DNA from: Chryseobacterium fluminis
GTDB lineage: Bacteria > Bacteroidota > Bacteroidia > Flavobacteriales > Weeksellaceae
Assembly: GCF_026314945.1 (NCBI RefSeq)
Contig: NZ_CP111121.1
Span: 4,712,001-4,776,000 of the forward strand
DNA length: 64,000 nt
Direction of reading: 5' to 3'
Position 1 is the stretch's first letter. Each line of letters begins with the position of its first letter. Under the pieces are notes generated by a model. The model had not been told where the DNA came from. It saw only the letters and a list, made by a program, of their open reading frames with translations, and made no database searches. The position numbers and the translations under genes are program-made. Of the stretch, positions 18,762 to 28,707 are shown in pieces.

Positions 18762-20654
18762 ATGATGAAAATACTTTGTATCGGGGCAATTTCATTTGCT
18801 TCTTTATATTATGCTCAAAGCTTTCCGGTTTCTTCAATTTCCGAAAATTTAAAAAAAAATGCCAATGCGGTAGTCAGAAAAGATTTTATGACCGTTCAGA
18901 TCAATAAAATTGATGAAGTAAAATATCTGACCAATAAAGTAACCACTGTTTTAAATAAAGAAGGTGATGAAAAGGCACTGCTTTACATTCCGTATAAAAA
19001 AGGAAACAGTATCTCAAATGTTAAGGTAACGATTTATGATGCATCAGGAAAAAAGGTGAAATCATATTCGAAATCTGATTTTGGAGATTATGCCAATAAC
19101 AGCCAGGGAGTATTCTATTCAAACAGCAGGATTATGGCATTGTCTTATACGCCCACGCAGTATCCTTACACGGTGGATTTCTCGTATGAGATTACCAATG
19201 AAAATACCATTTTTATTCCTGATTTTGTTCCTTTTTCCAGTACAAAGACCTCGCTGGAAGAAGCTGAATTCCGAGTGATCAATAAATCCGGAATCGATTT
19301 GAGGACTAAGATATATCCTTCAAAATACAACTATACATCTGTCGCCGAATCCGGTACTATGACGGACAAGATTTATTCTTACAAAAATGTGAAGGCAGTG
19401 GATGAAGCTGATCTCTTACCACAGCCTGAAGAAATCCTGCCTAAGGTAAGTTTTGCATTGACAAAATTCAATCTTGAAGGTAAGCAGGGAACCCTGAATA
19501 CCTGGACAGATTTTGGAACCTGGTATTATAACAACCTCGTACAGCCCGTTTCCGTATCTACCCCATCGATAAAATCGGAAGTTGCCGCACTGCAGCTGCA
19601 GGGATCTACGGAAGAAAAGGTAAAAAAGCTCTATCAGTACATGCAGGCAAAGACCCGATATATTTTTGTGGGACTCGGGATCGGAGGATGGATGCCGATG
19701 TTGCCGGATGAGGTACATAAAAAAGGCTATGGAGACTGTAAAGGTCTGACAAATTATATGAAAACGCTGCTGGATGAAGCAGGAATACCTTCTTATTATT
19801 GTGTTATAAATTCAGGAATTTCTCATACTTCTTTTGATAAGGATTTTCCTGCAATGGGTGGTAACCATGCTATTTTAATGGTGCCTACGGAGAAAGGAAA
19901 TATATGGCTGGAAAATACAAGCCAGCAGGTAGCTTATAATCACTTAAGTTACAGCACGACGGACAGAAATGTGCTATCCGTTAGAAAAGACGGGATTGAA
20001 CTGATCAGTACACCGACCTACAGCGCAGAACAGAACAAAGAAAAACAGTCTCTGAAAATTATCCTGAACGAAGACAACAGTATTACAGGTGCAGGACAGT
20101 TTGCGTTTACCGGGAGCCAGTATGATATTAATCTGTCATATAATAATTTATCTCCTAAAGAAAGAAACGATTTGCTGAAGAATCGTATAGATGTTTTAAA
20201 CTTTGATAAAGTTGAAATGAAAAACTATATCAATGACCGCGATCTGGCCATGGCAAAGTTCGAAATGGATTTTAAAGCTCTGAATTATTCCAAAAATGCG
20301 GGAAACAGCATGATTTTCAGGTCGGTACCTATTTTCTCGAATAATATTTATAAAACAGATGAAAACCGTGAACTTCCTTTTGAGTTGAGACAGGCCTTTG
20401 AAGATGATTTTGAGATCAGCTTTATCATTCCCAAAAATTATAAGATCGATGAAATACCGGATGACGTAACTGTTAATTCTGAATTCGGAAATTATAAACT
20501 CAGTTTCGTAAAAAATGGTGAAGAAATAAAAGTAAGCAGAAAAATACGCATTAACAAAGGTATTTATCCTAAAGAAAAATATAATGACTATGTCAATTTC
20601 AGAAAAAAAACAATAAATATTGACAATTCGAAAATTCTAATAACTAAGATTTAA
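18762..20654 (+). CDS. DUF3857 / transglutaminase-like exported protein
   Basis: A 630-residue exported protein with a short signal peptide (about 1-18, ending LYYAQS), an N-terminal DUF3857 beta domain, a transglutaminase-like core and a C-terminal beta-rich region. The core keeps the nucleophile Cys326 (GYGDCKGLTNYMK) and His369 (GGNHAILMV); the third position is Asn385 in WLENTS. The physiological reaction of this Bacteroidota family is unknown; peptidase or crosslinking roles are suggested by the fold. A TATTTTTG -7-like element is at 18738-18745. It is followed after 2 bp by a paralogue without the catalytic residues. Confidence 0.82.
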   Translation: MMKILCIGAISFASLYYAQSFPVSSISENLKKNANAVVRKDFMTVQINKIDEVKYLTNKVTTVLNKEGDEKALLYIPYKKGNSISNVKVTIYDASGKKVKSYSKSDFGDYANNSQGVFYSNSRIMALSYTPTQYPYTVDFSYEITNENTIFIPDFVPFSSTKTSLEEAEFRVINKSGIDLRTKIYPSKYNYTSVAESGTMTDKIYSYKNVKAVDEADLLPQPEEILPKVSFALTKFNLEGKQGTLNTWTDFGTWYYNNLVQPVSVSTPSIKSEVAALQLQGSTEEKVKKLYQYMQAKTRYIFVGLGIGGWMPMLPDEVHKKGYGDCKGLTNYMKTLLDEAGIPSYYCVINSGISHTSFDKDFPAMGGNHAILMVPTEKGNIWLENTSQQVAYNHLSYSTTDRNVLSVRKDGIELISTPTYSAEQNKEKQSLKIILNEDNSITGAGQFAFTGSQYDINLSYNNLSPKERNDLLKNRIDVLNFDKVEMKNYINDRDLAMAKFEMDFKALNYSKNAGNSMIFRSVPIFSNNIYKTDENRELPFELRQAFEDDFEISFIIPKNYKIDEIPDDVTVNSEFGNYKLSFVKNGEEIKVSRKIRINKGIYPKEKYNDYVNFRKKTINIDNSKILITKI

Positions 20655-20656
20655 AA

Positions 20657-22588
20657 ATGAAAAAAATATTTTTAATTGTTTTGGGTTCGATGAACTTTAT
20701 GCTCATCGATGCACAGAAACATGAATTTCTTAATCCTCCGAAATTTAATGATGCCGATTTATCCAAGACCAAATCAACCCTGGATGAAAATGCTCCCGCA
20801 GAAATTCTTTACAGATCACTGCATTTTATGGTAGATCATTCTACAGGATGGCTTCACAAAAAATACTTTTACAGGGTTAAAATTTATAATAAAGATAAGG
20901 CTGAAGACTGGTTGAATCTTGAAGTTCCTTTATACCAGAGCGGAAGTGATGTTGAAACGTTAAATAAAGTAAAAGCACTGACTTATAACCTTGAGAATGG
21001 CGTGGCTGTTTCGACTAGGGTTGAAAAAAACTCTAAATTTAAAAGTAAGGAAAGTAAATATATTACGATCACTAAGCTGGCTTTTCCAAACGTGAAAGAC
21101 GGATCTGTCCTGGAATATCAGTATGAAGTAATCTCTCCCTTTTTATTTGCGATCCCTGAGATTATGATCGAATCTGATACGCCGTCACTCTATACGGAAT
21201 ATGTATTGGAAAACCCTTTAAATATTGCTTATAATATCAATTATACGGGGTCTATAACTCCAAAATACAGAGTGGTGGAAGAAAGAAACCTGTACGGGAC
21301 CCAGTATAAGACCTATCGTTTCGGATATGAAAACATCAAAGGGTTTAAAACGGAAAAATTTGTAAAAAACGACAGGAATTACAGGACAAAGATCAGTGCC
21401 GAGCTGAACTCTACCAATTTCAGGGAATTAAAGCTGTACTCTTCATCCTGGGAGCAGATTAAAGAAAGGCTTTACCAAAACGAAGATTTCGGTGGAGAAT
21501 TAAAAAAAACAAGGCTGGCAAAAGAGATTCTGCCGGCAGGAATTTCAGGTCTTGGCAGTGACATCGAGAAAGCAGATGCTGTTTTTAAATATGTTCAGAA
21601 TACCTTTACATGGAACAAGGACAGGGGCATTTATACAGAACAGGGACTCAAAAAACTGGTAGAAACCAAAACGGGAAATGCCGCAGAAATCAATCTGCTT
21701 CTTATAGCCATGCTTCGTGAAGCTGGAATTAAAGCGGACCCGATTCTTATTTCCACGGTGAACAATGGGCTTATCAATCTGGCGTCCCCCAATGTTTCCA
21801 ATCTTAACTTTGTAATTGCTGCCATAAAAGTAGATGATGTGTATCATCTGTATGATGCTACGTCAAAACAGTCGTCGATGGATCAGCTTCCGCCGAGAGA
21901 CTGGAATGAGTACGGGATACTGTTGTCAAAAGATAAAGTGCAGCAGCTCTCAATGGTTAATGCAAAACCGAGTTTCACGTATTTGACAGCCACCGCAAAA
22001 ATTAATGATAACGGCAGCATTTCAGGAACCTATTCAGATAAAGACACCGGGGCATTTGCGATGTTTGCAAAAGAAAATTATGATGACAATACGGATAAAT
22101 ATAAGAAACAGTACAAAGAGAATTTTGCCATCGATTTTACGAATATTGATTCAAAAGTTTTGAATAACGGAGATTTTGAAAGTACAATGAATTTCTCGTC
22201 CGATAATCTAATAGACAGGATCGGAAAGAAAATGATTATTAACCCCATGCTGTTTCTCAATAAAAACTCCAACGAATTTGACCAGACCGAAGCAAGAAGG
22301 TATACCATCGATTTCATATCACCCTATACCAGAGTAAAGAAAATACTTCTGGAAATTCCGGACGGATACGTCGTTGAGGAACTGCCGAAGAACAAGAAAA
22401 TTGTGACGGAAGACAAAGAGATCGAATACAGCTATTCTGTAGCACAGAAAGGCAATACACTGGAAATAACTTCCACAACGAAAGTGGGCAGTGCCGATTA
22501 TCCGAAAGAATATTATACTGCCTTCAAGCAGATTTGGGGCGTGGCTTCAAAGCAGGAAAATCAGGTGATCAGTCTGATTAAAAAATAA
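20657..22588 (+). CDS. DUF3857-type paralogue with degenerate transglutaminase site
   Basis: A 643-residue exported protein (signal peptide about 1-19, ending LIDAQ) with the same architecture as its upstream neighbour. Where the neighbour has GDCKG this protein reads KTGNAAEINLLLIAML, so the cysteine is gone; the histidine position is LNFVIAAI, also lost; only the aspartate region HLYDATS remains. It therefore looks like a pseudoenzyme. The 2-bp spacing from the upstream gene and the shared terminator downstream suggest that the two work as a pair, perhaps as a complex. Confidence 0.8.
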   Translation: MKKIFLIVLGSMNFMLIDAQKHEFLNPPKFNDADLSKTKSTLDENAPAEILYRSLHFMVDHSTGWLHKKYFYRVKIYNKDKAEDWLNLEVPLYQSGSDVETLNKVKALTYNLENGVAVSTRVEKNSKFKSKESKYITITKLAFPNVKDGSVLEYQYEVISPFLFAIPEIMIESDTPSLYTEYVLENPLNIAYNINYTGSITPKYRVVEERNLYGTQYKTYRFGYENIKGFKTEKFVKNDRNYRTKISAELNSTNFRELKLYSSSWEQIKERLYQNEDFGGELKKTRLAKEILPAGISGLGSDIEKADAVFKYVQNTFTWNKDRGIYTEQGLKKLVETKTGNAAEINLLLIAMLREAGIKADPILISTVNNGLINLASPNVSNLNFVIAAIKVDDVYHLYDATSKQSSMDQLPPRDWNEYGILLSKDKVQQLSMVNAKPSFTYLTATAKINDNGSISGTYSDKDTGAFAMFAKENYDDNTDKYKKQYKENFAIDFTNIDSKVLNNGDFESTMNFSSDNLIDRIGKKMIINPMLFLNKNSNEFDQTEARRYTIDFISPYTRVKKILLEIPDGYVVEELPKNKKIVTEDKEIEYSYSVAQKGNTLEITSTTKVGSADYPKEYYTAFKQIWGVASKQENQVISLIKK

Positions 22589-22616
22589 AAATTAATACTA
22601 ATTTTTAAATATTTTC

Positions 22617-22645
22617 AAAACCATTCAATTTTTTGAATGGTTTTT
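22617..22645 (+). terminator. Terminator of the DUF3857 gene pair
   Basis: AAAACCATTCAA (22617-22628) and TTGAATGGTTTT (22633-22644) form a perfect 12-bp stem with a TTTT loop and T tail, 28 bp after the stop codon. Confidence 0.85.
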
Positions 22646-22669
22646 GTATTCAGGATATAAAATTAAACT

Positions 22670-23497
22670 ATGAAAAATACCATTGCTGTTGTTGCACTGT
22701 TTTCTGTATTTGCTGTCTCGTCATGCAATAAGAAGAAATCTGATCATCTGGCTGCCAATGTAACAGAGGTTGCTCAGCCTGAGAAATTTACGCTTGATTC
22801 TGTGGTTGTAAAAGACTCGGTTATGCTGACAGATTCTCTAAAAATAAAATTCAGCGCTCAAATGTTGGTCTTTCCCACTATAAAAGATAAAAAACTGCTG
22901 GACAGTATATATTATACCAGCAAAGATGTCCGGGACTTCTCTAAAGAGGGCATTAAAAAGCTGAATGAAAAAGAAAAGAATGATTATTTTATCAGTGTAA
23001 AGAAAGATTCCAAGGACTGGCTTCCTGATATCCGGTATTATCAGGAATGGTATTCGGATACTTCCATGAAAATGGTTTCCAATGTGAATGACTATATGCA
23101 TATTGAATATTTCTGGGGTTCTTACGAAGGAGGAGCCCATGATAACTACGGATTCGCAGAAAGAGTTTTCGATCTTAAAAATAAAAAGAAACTACAGCTG
23201 GATGATATTACCTCAATGCCTAAAAATAAGCTGGAAGAACTTCTAAAAAATAATATCAATAAGCAGCCGGGAGGAACTACCGATGAAAACGGGACTGTCG
23301 ATAACTCAGATATGCTCATCGTTGACAAGATTCCGGCTACCGGTAATTTTTATTTTGATCAAAAAAACCTGTACTTCCATTACAGTCCTTATGAAATCAC
23401 TGCTTTTGCGGCAGGTGATCTACTGATTCCCATTTCATGGGAGGAACTGAAAGGTACGCTGAAGCCTGAATTTATGGAAAGAATGAAGATAAAATAA
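22670..23497 (+). CDS. DUF3298-type lipoprotein, copy 1
   Basis: A 275-residue lipoprotein (signal peptide ends AVSSC, Cys19). The mature protein contains the DUF4163/DUF3298 pattern: WGSYEGGAHDNYGFAERVFDLKN followed by LQLDDI, then NFYFDQKNLYFHYSPYEITAFAAGDLLIPI. In other bacteria this fold occurs in RsiV-like anti-sigma factors and lysozyme-binding proteins. Here there is no membrane anchor beyond the lipid and no sigma factor next to it, so that role is not implied. A diverged tandem copy follows. Confidence 0.75.
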   Translation: MKNTIAVVALFSVFAVSSCNKKKSDHLAANVTEVAQPEKFTLDSVVVKDSVMLTDSLKIKFSAQMLVFPTIKDKKLLDSIYYTSKDVRDFSKEGIKKLNEKEKNDYFISVKKDSKDWLPDIRYYQEWYSDTSMKMVSNVNDYMHIEYFWGSYEGGAHDNYGFAERVFDLKNKKKLQLDDITSMPKNKLEELLKNNINKQPGGTTDENGTVDNSDMLIVDKIPATGNFYFDQKNLYFHYSPYEITAFAAGDLLIPISWEELKGTLKPEFMERMKIK

Positions 23498-23573
23498 CGG
23501 AGAGGCATCCGTACGGATGTTTTTTTATATGCCTTTGGAATGTTTTTTGACTGATGACATGAAACACTGTGTT

Positions 23574-24392
23574 ATGAAAAATGGAAGTTACGCCTGGATC
23601 CTTGTTTTGCTTTTCTCAATATTCAGTTGTAAAGAATTTAAAGATGGGAACCAGGAGGTACAGAATGAGGATTTTTTTGATTTTCGTGTTGATTCTGTAA
23701 TTGAAGAAGACTCTCTCACCGTTTTTGATTCAGTGACCATGAGATATTCGTCAAAACTTCTCGTATTTCCTGATCTGCACGATAAAAAAATTCTCGACAG
23801 CATTTATTCCCACAAAAAAAATATTAAAGATTTCTCCAAGACAGGATTACAGAAATACCTGAAAGATCAAAAGGAGGATGCTTATGCGCTTGTAAAATCT
23901 TTGCAGCTCACGCCTGTAAAAGGACAGAAAGGAAAATGGGAAAATACTTCTCAAATGAATCTCCGATCAAATAAAAACGGTTTTATTCATATTCAGTATT
24001 ATGAAAATATCTCGGAAAACGGAGATTCCGACAATTATACCTATGCAGAAAAAGTGATCGATTTAAAAAACAGTAAGAAAGTACAGTTGTCTGATCTCAC
24101 GGACATATCTGCTGGCAGAATGTCGGAAATCTTAAGAAAGAATATCTGTAATACAACGATGATGCAGCAGATGGCAAAATATGATCCCAGAGGATTCAAT
24201 CTCTTAGCTTCCAGTAATTTTCCGGTGACAAACAATTTTTATTTTGATGAAAAAAATCTTTATTTTCATTATAATATCAATGAAATTACTACCCGGTATA
24301 CCATTGGAGATCTTATTATCCCGGTTCCATGGAATGATTTAAAGGAAAGTATAAACTCTGATTTTCAGCAACGAATGAAAATCCGTTACTGA
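23574..24392 (+). CDS. DUF3298-type lipoprotein, copy 2
   Basis: A tandem paralogue of the preceding gene. The ATG at 23574 (MKNGSYAWILVLLFSIFSC) puts the lipidated Cys at residue 19, the same place as in copy 1; upstream in-frame starts (23517, 23559) would spoil the signal peptide. Shared landmarks are DSVTMRYSSKLLVFPDLHDKKILDSIY, YAEKVIDLKNSKK and NFYFDEKNLYFHYNINEIT. The GGAH motif of copy 1 is replaced here by SENGDSDNY, so the copies have diverged in a central loop. Function unknown. Confidence 0.75.
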   Translation: MKNGSYAWILVLLFSIFSCKEFKDGNQEVQNEDFFDFRVDSVIEEDSLTVFDSVTMRYSSKLLVFPDLHDKKILDSIYSHKKNIKDFSKTGLQKYLKDQKEDAYALVKSLQLTPVKGQKGKWENTSQMNLRSNKNGFIHIQYYENISENGDSDNYTYAEKVIDLKNSKKVQLSDLTDISAGRMSEILRKNICNTTMMQQMAKYDPRGFNLLASSNFPVTNNFYFDEKNLYFHYNINEITTRYTIGDLIIPVPWNDLKESINSDFQQRMKIRY

Positions 24393-24484
24393 TCAAACCC
24401 TGCTTTTCTTCATTAATGATTTTTTAATTTAATTAATCTTTAAATAAGCTCAAAATCAGCAATCAATTTTCTATTTTTGCGACA

Positions 24485-25336
24485 ATGGAAAAAGTAGCTT
24501 TCATCATCAATCCTTTTTCGGCAAAAAAAAATTATCTGCCCTTTCTCAATGAGCTTACGAATAAGGTTGACAATCCTTTATACTATGTCTCAGAATCTAT
24601 TCAGGGAACTGATGATTTCATTGAAAGATATTTTGATTCAGTTGATATTTTTGTTGCCATCGGAGGGGATGGTACTATTTCTACTGTGGCCAGAAACCTG
24701 ATCAACACTGACAAAATTCTCGCTATCTTTCCTGCCGGATCAGGAAATGGGTTTTCCAGTGAAACACAGTTCGGCAAAAACCTGACGGAACTTTTAGAGA
24801 AAATTAAAGTTAAAAAATCCAGAAAGATTGATACTTTTACGGTTAATGAACGGCTGTCAATCAATGTCTCAGGAACGGGATTTGATGGGAAAGTTGTCAA
24901 AGAGTTTGAAAAGACAAACCGCGGATTTAAAAACTACATTAAAGTTTCTTTAAAAACATTTTTCAGTTACAAACCGATTAAACTTAAATTTTTAACAGAG
25001 GGTTATCAGCAGTACAATGGGAAATATTTAATGGTCAACATCGCGAATACCCGGCAGTTTGGCAATAACGCATACATTGCACCCAATGCCAGTAAAAGTG
25101 ACGGGCTGGTGGATATGGTTCTGGTTAAAAAATTTCCGCTGACCTATTCTCCGCTCTTTGCATTCAGAATGTTTACAAAAAAACTGAAAGATGATGAGTA
25201 TATCACCTACCTTCCGGTTTCAGAAATTGAATTTAAAGTAAACACCAAGAACTGGCATCTGGATGGTGAATTTAACAAAATAAAATCTCCGATTCATATC
25301 AAAGTACAGCCTTCAAGCCTGAATATACTGATCTGA
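24485..25336 (+). CDS. Diacylglycerol/lipid kinase family protein (YegS/DgkB type)
   Basis: A 283-residue cytoplasmic lipid kinase of the DAGK catalytic family. The ATP-binding signature VAIGGDGTISTVARNLI is at about 57-73, FPAGSGNGFSSE follows at about 82-93, and the C-terminal WHLDGEF motif completes the fold. It phosphorylates a lipid such as diacylglycerol; the exact substrate is not evident. A TATTTTTG -7-like element lies at 24472-24479, 5 bp before the ATG, so the transcript may be nearly leaderless. A long hairpin repeat follows the gene. Confidence 0.85.
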   Translation: MEKVAFIINPFSAKKNYLPFLNELTNKVDNPLYYVSESIQGTDDFIERYFDSVDIFVAIGGDGTISTVARNLINTDKILAIFPAGSGNGFSSETQFGKNLTELLEKIKVKKSRKIDTFTVNERLSINVSGTGFDGKVVKEFEKTNRGFKNYIKVSLKTFFSYKPIKLKFLTEGYQQYNGKYLMVNIANTRQFGNNAYIAPNASKSDGLVDMVLVKKFPLTYSPLFAFRMFTKKLKDDEYITYLPVSEIEFKVNTKNWHLDGEFNKIKSPIHIKVQPSSLNILI

Positions 25337-25359
25337 AACTAGACTTTTGACAGGTAACG

Positions 25360-25483
25360 GTCGGTTTAATAGCCCCGATTGCAGCATCTGTCTGAGCTCA
25401 TTTCCTGTATTTCCGCGGCGAGCCGGAGGCTCGCCGCGGAAATACAGGAAATAGCGAGTGCGGAAAGCGGGATCAGGCTCCAA
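25360..25483. repeat. Intergenic hairpin repeat, copy B, with a 25-bp perfect stem
   Basis: Contains AGCCCCGATTGCAGCATC, a GAGCTC box (25395-25399 region), then a perfect inverted repeat of 25 bp per arm (25400-25424 and 25428-25452) with a GGA loop, then an AGCGAGTGCGGAAAGCGGGA tail. It shares this layout with the repeats at 3328-3425 and 51540-51624. The stem could also stop transcription from the kinase gene and from dctA. Confidence 0.75.
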
Positions 25484-25517
25484 ACTTAATTCGATCTACA
25501 AAATGAAAGAACTGATA

Positions 25518-26798
25518 CTAAGCTTCCAGTTTTTTTTCAACTTCGTTCGGATTCGCCAGACAATACTGTAACTGCGTCTTATCCAGCTGTTTTTCCCAGT
25601 TGGCAACCACAACGGTAGCCACAGAATTGCCGATTACATTCGTTAACGCTCTGCATTCACTCATAAACTTGTCGATTCCTAAAATCAAAGTCATTCCCGT
25701 AATCGGAATTTCAGGAACTACCGCCAAAGTAGCGGCTAAAGTTACAAATCCTGCACCTGTAACTCCGGCAGCACCTTTTGAGCTTAACATCGCGAATAAT
25801 AGAAGCATCAGCTGCTTTTCAAGAGGAAGATGAATGTTCAGGGCCTGGGCAATAAATAATGAAGCCAGGGTCATATAAATATTGGTGCCATCCAGGTTAA
25901 ATGAATAACCCGTAGGCACTACCAGGCCGACAATGGCTCTTGAACAGCCTGCCTTTTCAAGCTTTTCCATGATCCCGGGCAAGGCAGATTCTGAAGAACT
26001 GGTTCCCAGCACCAAAAGCAGTTCTTCCTTCAGATAATACATCAGTTTAAAAATATTAAAACCGTTGTACCAAGCAACAGCACCTAAAACAAGAATGATA
26101 AATAAGGCTGACGTTATATAAAATGTTCCGACCAGAAAGATGAGATTCAGCACAGAATGGAGACCATATTTTCCAATCGTAAATGCCATGGCTCCAAATG
26201 CCCCGATAGGAGCCAGCTTCATCAGCATATGCACAATTTTGAAAACCGGCGTTGAAAGATCCTGCAAAAATGCCGTTACTTTCTGACTTTTCTCCTTTGT
26301 TAAAACTAAAGCTACGCCCATCAGGATGGCTACCAGAAGCACCTGAAGGATATTTTCACCGACGAGTGGACTGAAAAGGGTTTCCGGGATGATATTCATG
26401 ATAAAGCCCGTCAATGTTGAATCATGAGCTTTCTGCTGATACTGCGAGACGTCTCCTGAAAGTGTAGCCGGATCAATATTCAAACCATGCCCGGGCTGTA
26501 AGATATTGCCCACCACTAAACCGATAATTAATGCCAAAGTTGAAAAGGTGAAAAAATAAATCATTGCCTTTACCGCAATTCGCCCTACTTTTTTAAGATC
26601 GGTCATATGGGCAATTCCCAAAGTCAGTGTGATGAAAATCACCGGAGCAATAATCATTTTTACAAGTTTAATAAAGCCGTCTCCCAGGGGTTTCATTTTT
26701 TCGCCCAGGTCCGGATAGAATTTTCCCAGCAGGATACCTGCAATGATGGCTATAATCACCTGAAAGTAAAGCTGCTGATAGATTTTTTTTGCTTTCAA
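25518..26798 (-). CDS. dctA: Dicarboxylate:cation symporter (DctA type)
   Basis: An inner-membrane secondary transporter of the DAACS family, importing C4-dicarboxylates or acidic amino acids with cations. 426 residues, about eight membrane helices and two re-entrant loops. Diagnostic motifs are the serine-rich [17 protein letters not shown], the [19 protein letters not shown] helix and [16 protein letters not shown]. The start is a TTG at 26798 (MKAKKIYQQ); no ATG occurs near the expected N-terminus. DctA and GltP/GltT cannot be separated with certainty by eye. Confidence 0.88.
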   Translation of the reverse strand: MKAKKIYQQLYFQVIIAIIAGILLGKFYPDLGEKMKPLGDGFIKLVKMIIAPVIFITLTLGIAHMTDLKKVGRIAVKAMIYFFTFSTLALIIGLVVGNILQPGHGLNIDPATLSGDVSQYQQKAHDSTLTGFIMNIIPETLFSPLVGENILQVLLVAILMGVALVLTKEKSQKVTAFLQDLSTPVFKIVHMLMKLAPIGAFGAMAFTIGKYGLHSVLNLIFLVGTFYITSALFIILVLGAVAWYNGFNIFKLMYYLKEELLLVLGTSSSESALPGIMEKLEKAGCSRAIVGLVVPTGYSFNLDGTNIYMTLASLFIAQALNIHLPLEKQLMLLLFAMLSSKGAAGVTGAGFVTLAATLAVVPEIPITGMTLILGIDKFMSECRALTNVIGNSVATVVVANWEKQLDKTQLQYCLANPNEVEKKLEA

Positions 26799-26865
26799 TA
26801 GAAGTTTATTTGCTTTTTAAAAGCCGAAAAATAAGGAAATTTATTTTTAAATATGATAAAAATCA

Positions 26866-26903
26866 TAAAAGTTTTGGCGGGCCGCAGGCCCGCCAAAACT
26901 TTA
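26866..26903 (-). terminator. ggt terminator
   Basis: A perfect 16-bp stem (26868-26883 with 26887-26902) and GCA loop with AT flanks, 30 bp downstream of the ggt stop on the minus strand. It separates ggt from dctA. Confidence 0.85.
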
Positions 26904-26932
26904 TTTCAGAGTATAGGCTTCACTTACATCCA

Positions 26933-28618
26933 TTATTCTACCGCTACAGAATCATCCCCACGTCCATCTGCAACGGCATGCACGGTTCCGTTATCATCTA
27001 TCGTAATCATTTCTGTTTTTCCGATATGATCCCATCTTTCCGCTTTATAACCCAGCTTTTCCAAATCTTTAATAGTCGCTTCCGGGAAATTCTTTTCAAA
27101 AGCTACCGTGTCGGGAAGCCACTGATGGTGAAATTTCGGAGCGTTAACGGAAATGTTGGTATTCAGTTTAAAATCAACAATATCTACAATCGACTGATAA
27201 ACAGAAGTCGGAATGGTTGTTCCACCCGGTGTTCCTACGACCATATAAGGTTTTCCGTTTTTCAGAACAACCGTAGGCGTCATGGATGATAACATTCTTT
27301 TATTAGGCTGGATGGCATTGGCTTCTCCGCCTACGGCTCCAAACATATTCGGAACTCCCGGTTTTACGGAAAAATCATCCATCTCATTATTCAGAAAGAA
27401 TCCGGCTCCGGAAACGACCACTTTGCTTCCGTATAAACCGTTAAGCGTGGTAGTAACTGCTGCAGCATTTCCTTCTTTGTCGAGCACTGAAATATGAGTT
27501 GTTTCGGTCGATTCTTTAGGCTGATGAATAATTTTTCCTACTTCTGCACTTGGCGTTGCCTTACTGAAAGAGAAGCTTTTCCATCGGTTTTTTAAATATT
27601 CATCCGAAATCAGATAAGTGGTTTTATCTTTAATGAAATCGGGGTCACCCATATATTCTGCCCGGTCGGCATATGCTCTGCGTTCTGCTTCCACCATGAT
27701 CTGAACAGCCTGGGTAGAGTTCTGCTGATACTTTTCAAGATTTTCATAGCCGGCCATCTTCAGCATTTGAGCGAGAAGGACACCTCCGCTGGAAGGCAAT
27801 GGCATGGAAACCACATGGCTCCCTTTATAATCGAATTCCAGAGCTTTTCTTTCTGCAACCTTATAGTTCTTCAGATCCTCCAAAGTAATGATTCCGTTTC
27901 CTTTTTTCATTTCAGCGACGAGAAGATCAGCTGTTTTGCCTTCGTAGAAACCTTTTAGCCCTCGCTTCTGGATCAATTTTAAAGTTTCAGCCAGTTCTTT
28001 CTGAACGAGAATATCACCGGCTTTCCACGGAGTATCTTTTACAAAAACAATGGGCGACTGATTATGCTTCTGAAACTTTTCTTTTTGCGAATTTAGCATG
28101 TTGGCTTCCAGATCGGTAATAGCAAATCCCTTTTCTGCCAGATCAATGGCCGGCTGGATGAGCTGATCCATCGTAAGTCTGCCATATTTCTGAGTAGCAA
28201 AGAATCCTGCAATGCTGCCCGGAATGCCTGTTGCCAGCCTTCCGTTTTGCGATAAGTCTGTATTGGCTTTACCGTTTTTATCCAGATACATATCTCTGGA
28301 TGCTTTTTTCGGCGCCGTTTCGCGGTAATCGATCGTAAATTTCTCACCGGTGCTTTTTACCCCGACCAGAAAACCGCCCCCGCCAATATTTCCTGCCTGA
28401 GGATATACAACTGCAAGCGCATATTGGGTTGCGGTAACTGCATCATAGGCATTTCCACCCATTTTAAGAATTTTAGCCCCGGCCTCACTGGCAAGCGGAT
28501 GAGCAGAAACGACGACGCCCTTATTTTTTACCTTAACTTCTTTTACGATATTGATATCTGTGTATTGTGCTGAAAATGAATGTGAAGACAGAACCAGCAG
28601 AATAATAATCTTTTTCAT
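26933..28618 (-). CDS. ggt: Gamma-glutamyltransferase
   Basis: A periplasmic N-terminal-nucleophile hydrolase that cleaves glutathione and other gamma-glutamyl compounds. The ATG at 28618 (MKKIIILLVLSSHSFSAQ, a signal peptide) gives 561 residues; a TTG two codons upstream is less likely. The autoprocessing and catalytic threonine is in STETTHISVLD, and GNAAAVTTTLNGLYGS, NNEMDDFS, RMLSSMTPT and VVGTPGGTTIPT are all standard Ggt motifs. It is expected to self-cleave into large and small subunits. It is divergent from the threonine dehydrogenase gene. Confidence 0.95.
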   Translation of the reverse strand: MKKIIILLVLSSHSFSAQYTDINIVKEVKVKNKGVVVSAHPLASEAGAKILKMGGNAYDAVTATQYALAVVYPQAGNIGGGGFLVGVKSTGEKFTIDYRETAPKKASRDMYLDKNGKANTDLSQNGRLATGIPGSIAGFFATQKYGRLTMDQLIQPAIDLAEKGFAITDLEANMLNSQKEKFQKHNQSPIVFVKDTPWKAGDILVQKELAETLKLIQKRGLKGFYEGKTADLLVAEMKKGNGIITLEDLKNYKVAERKALEFDYKGSHVVSMPLPSSGGVLLAQMLKMAGYENLEKYQQNSTQAVQIMVEAERRAYADRAEYMGDPDFIKDKTTYLISDEYLKNRWKSFSFSKATPSAEVGKIIHQPKESTETTHISVLDKEGNAAAVTTTLNGLYGSKVVVSGAGFFLNNEMDDFSVKPGVPNMFGAVGGEANAIQPNKRMLSSMTPTVVLKNGKPYMVVGTPGGTTIPTSVYQSIVDIVDFKLNTNISVNAPKFHHQWLPDTVAFEKNFPEATIKDLEKLGYKAERWDHIGKTEMITIDDNGTVHAVADGRGDDSVAVE

Positions 28619-28647
28619 ATGCAAAATTTACACTCGAATTTACAATT

Positions 28648-28682
28648 TTGTTTTAATATGGGGTCTAAAATATTTATTTTTG
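28648..28682 (+). promoter_or_regulatory. Candidate promoter of the threonine dehydrogenase gene
   Basis: TATTTTTG at 28675-28682 matches the Bacteroidota -7 element; a TTG at 28648-28650 lies 24 nt upstream, one more than the usual 17-23 nt. Confidence 0.5.
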
Positions 28683-28707
28683 CTTTTGATCATTTAATCA
28701 AGATAAC

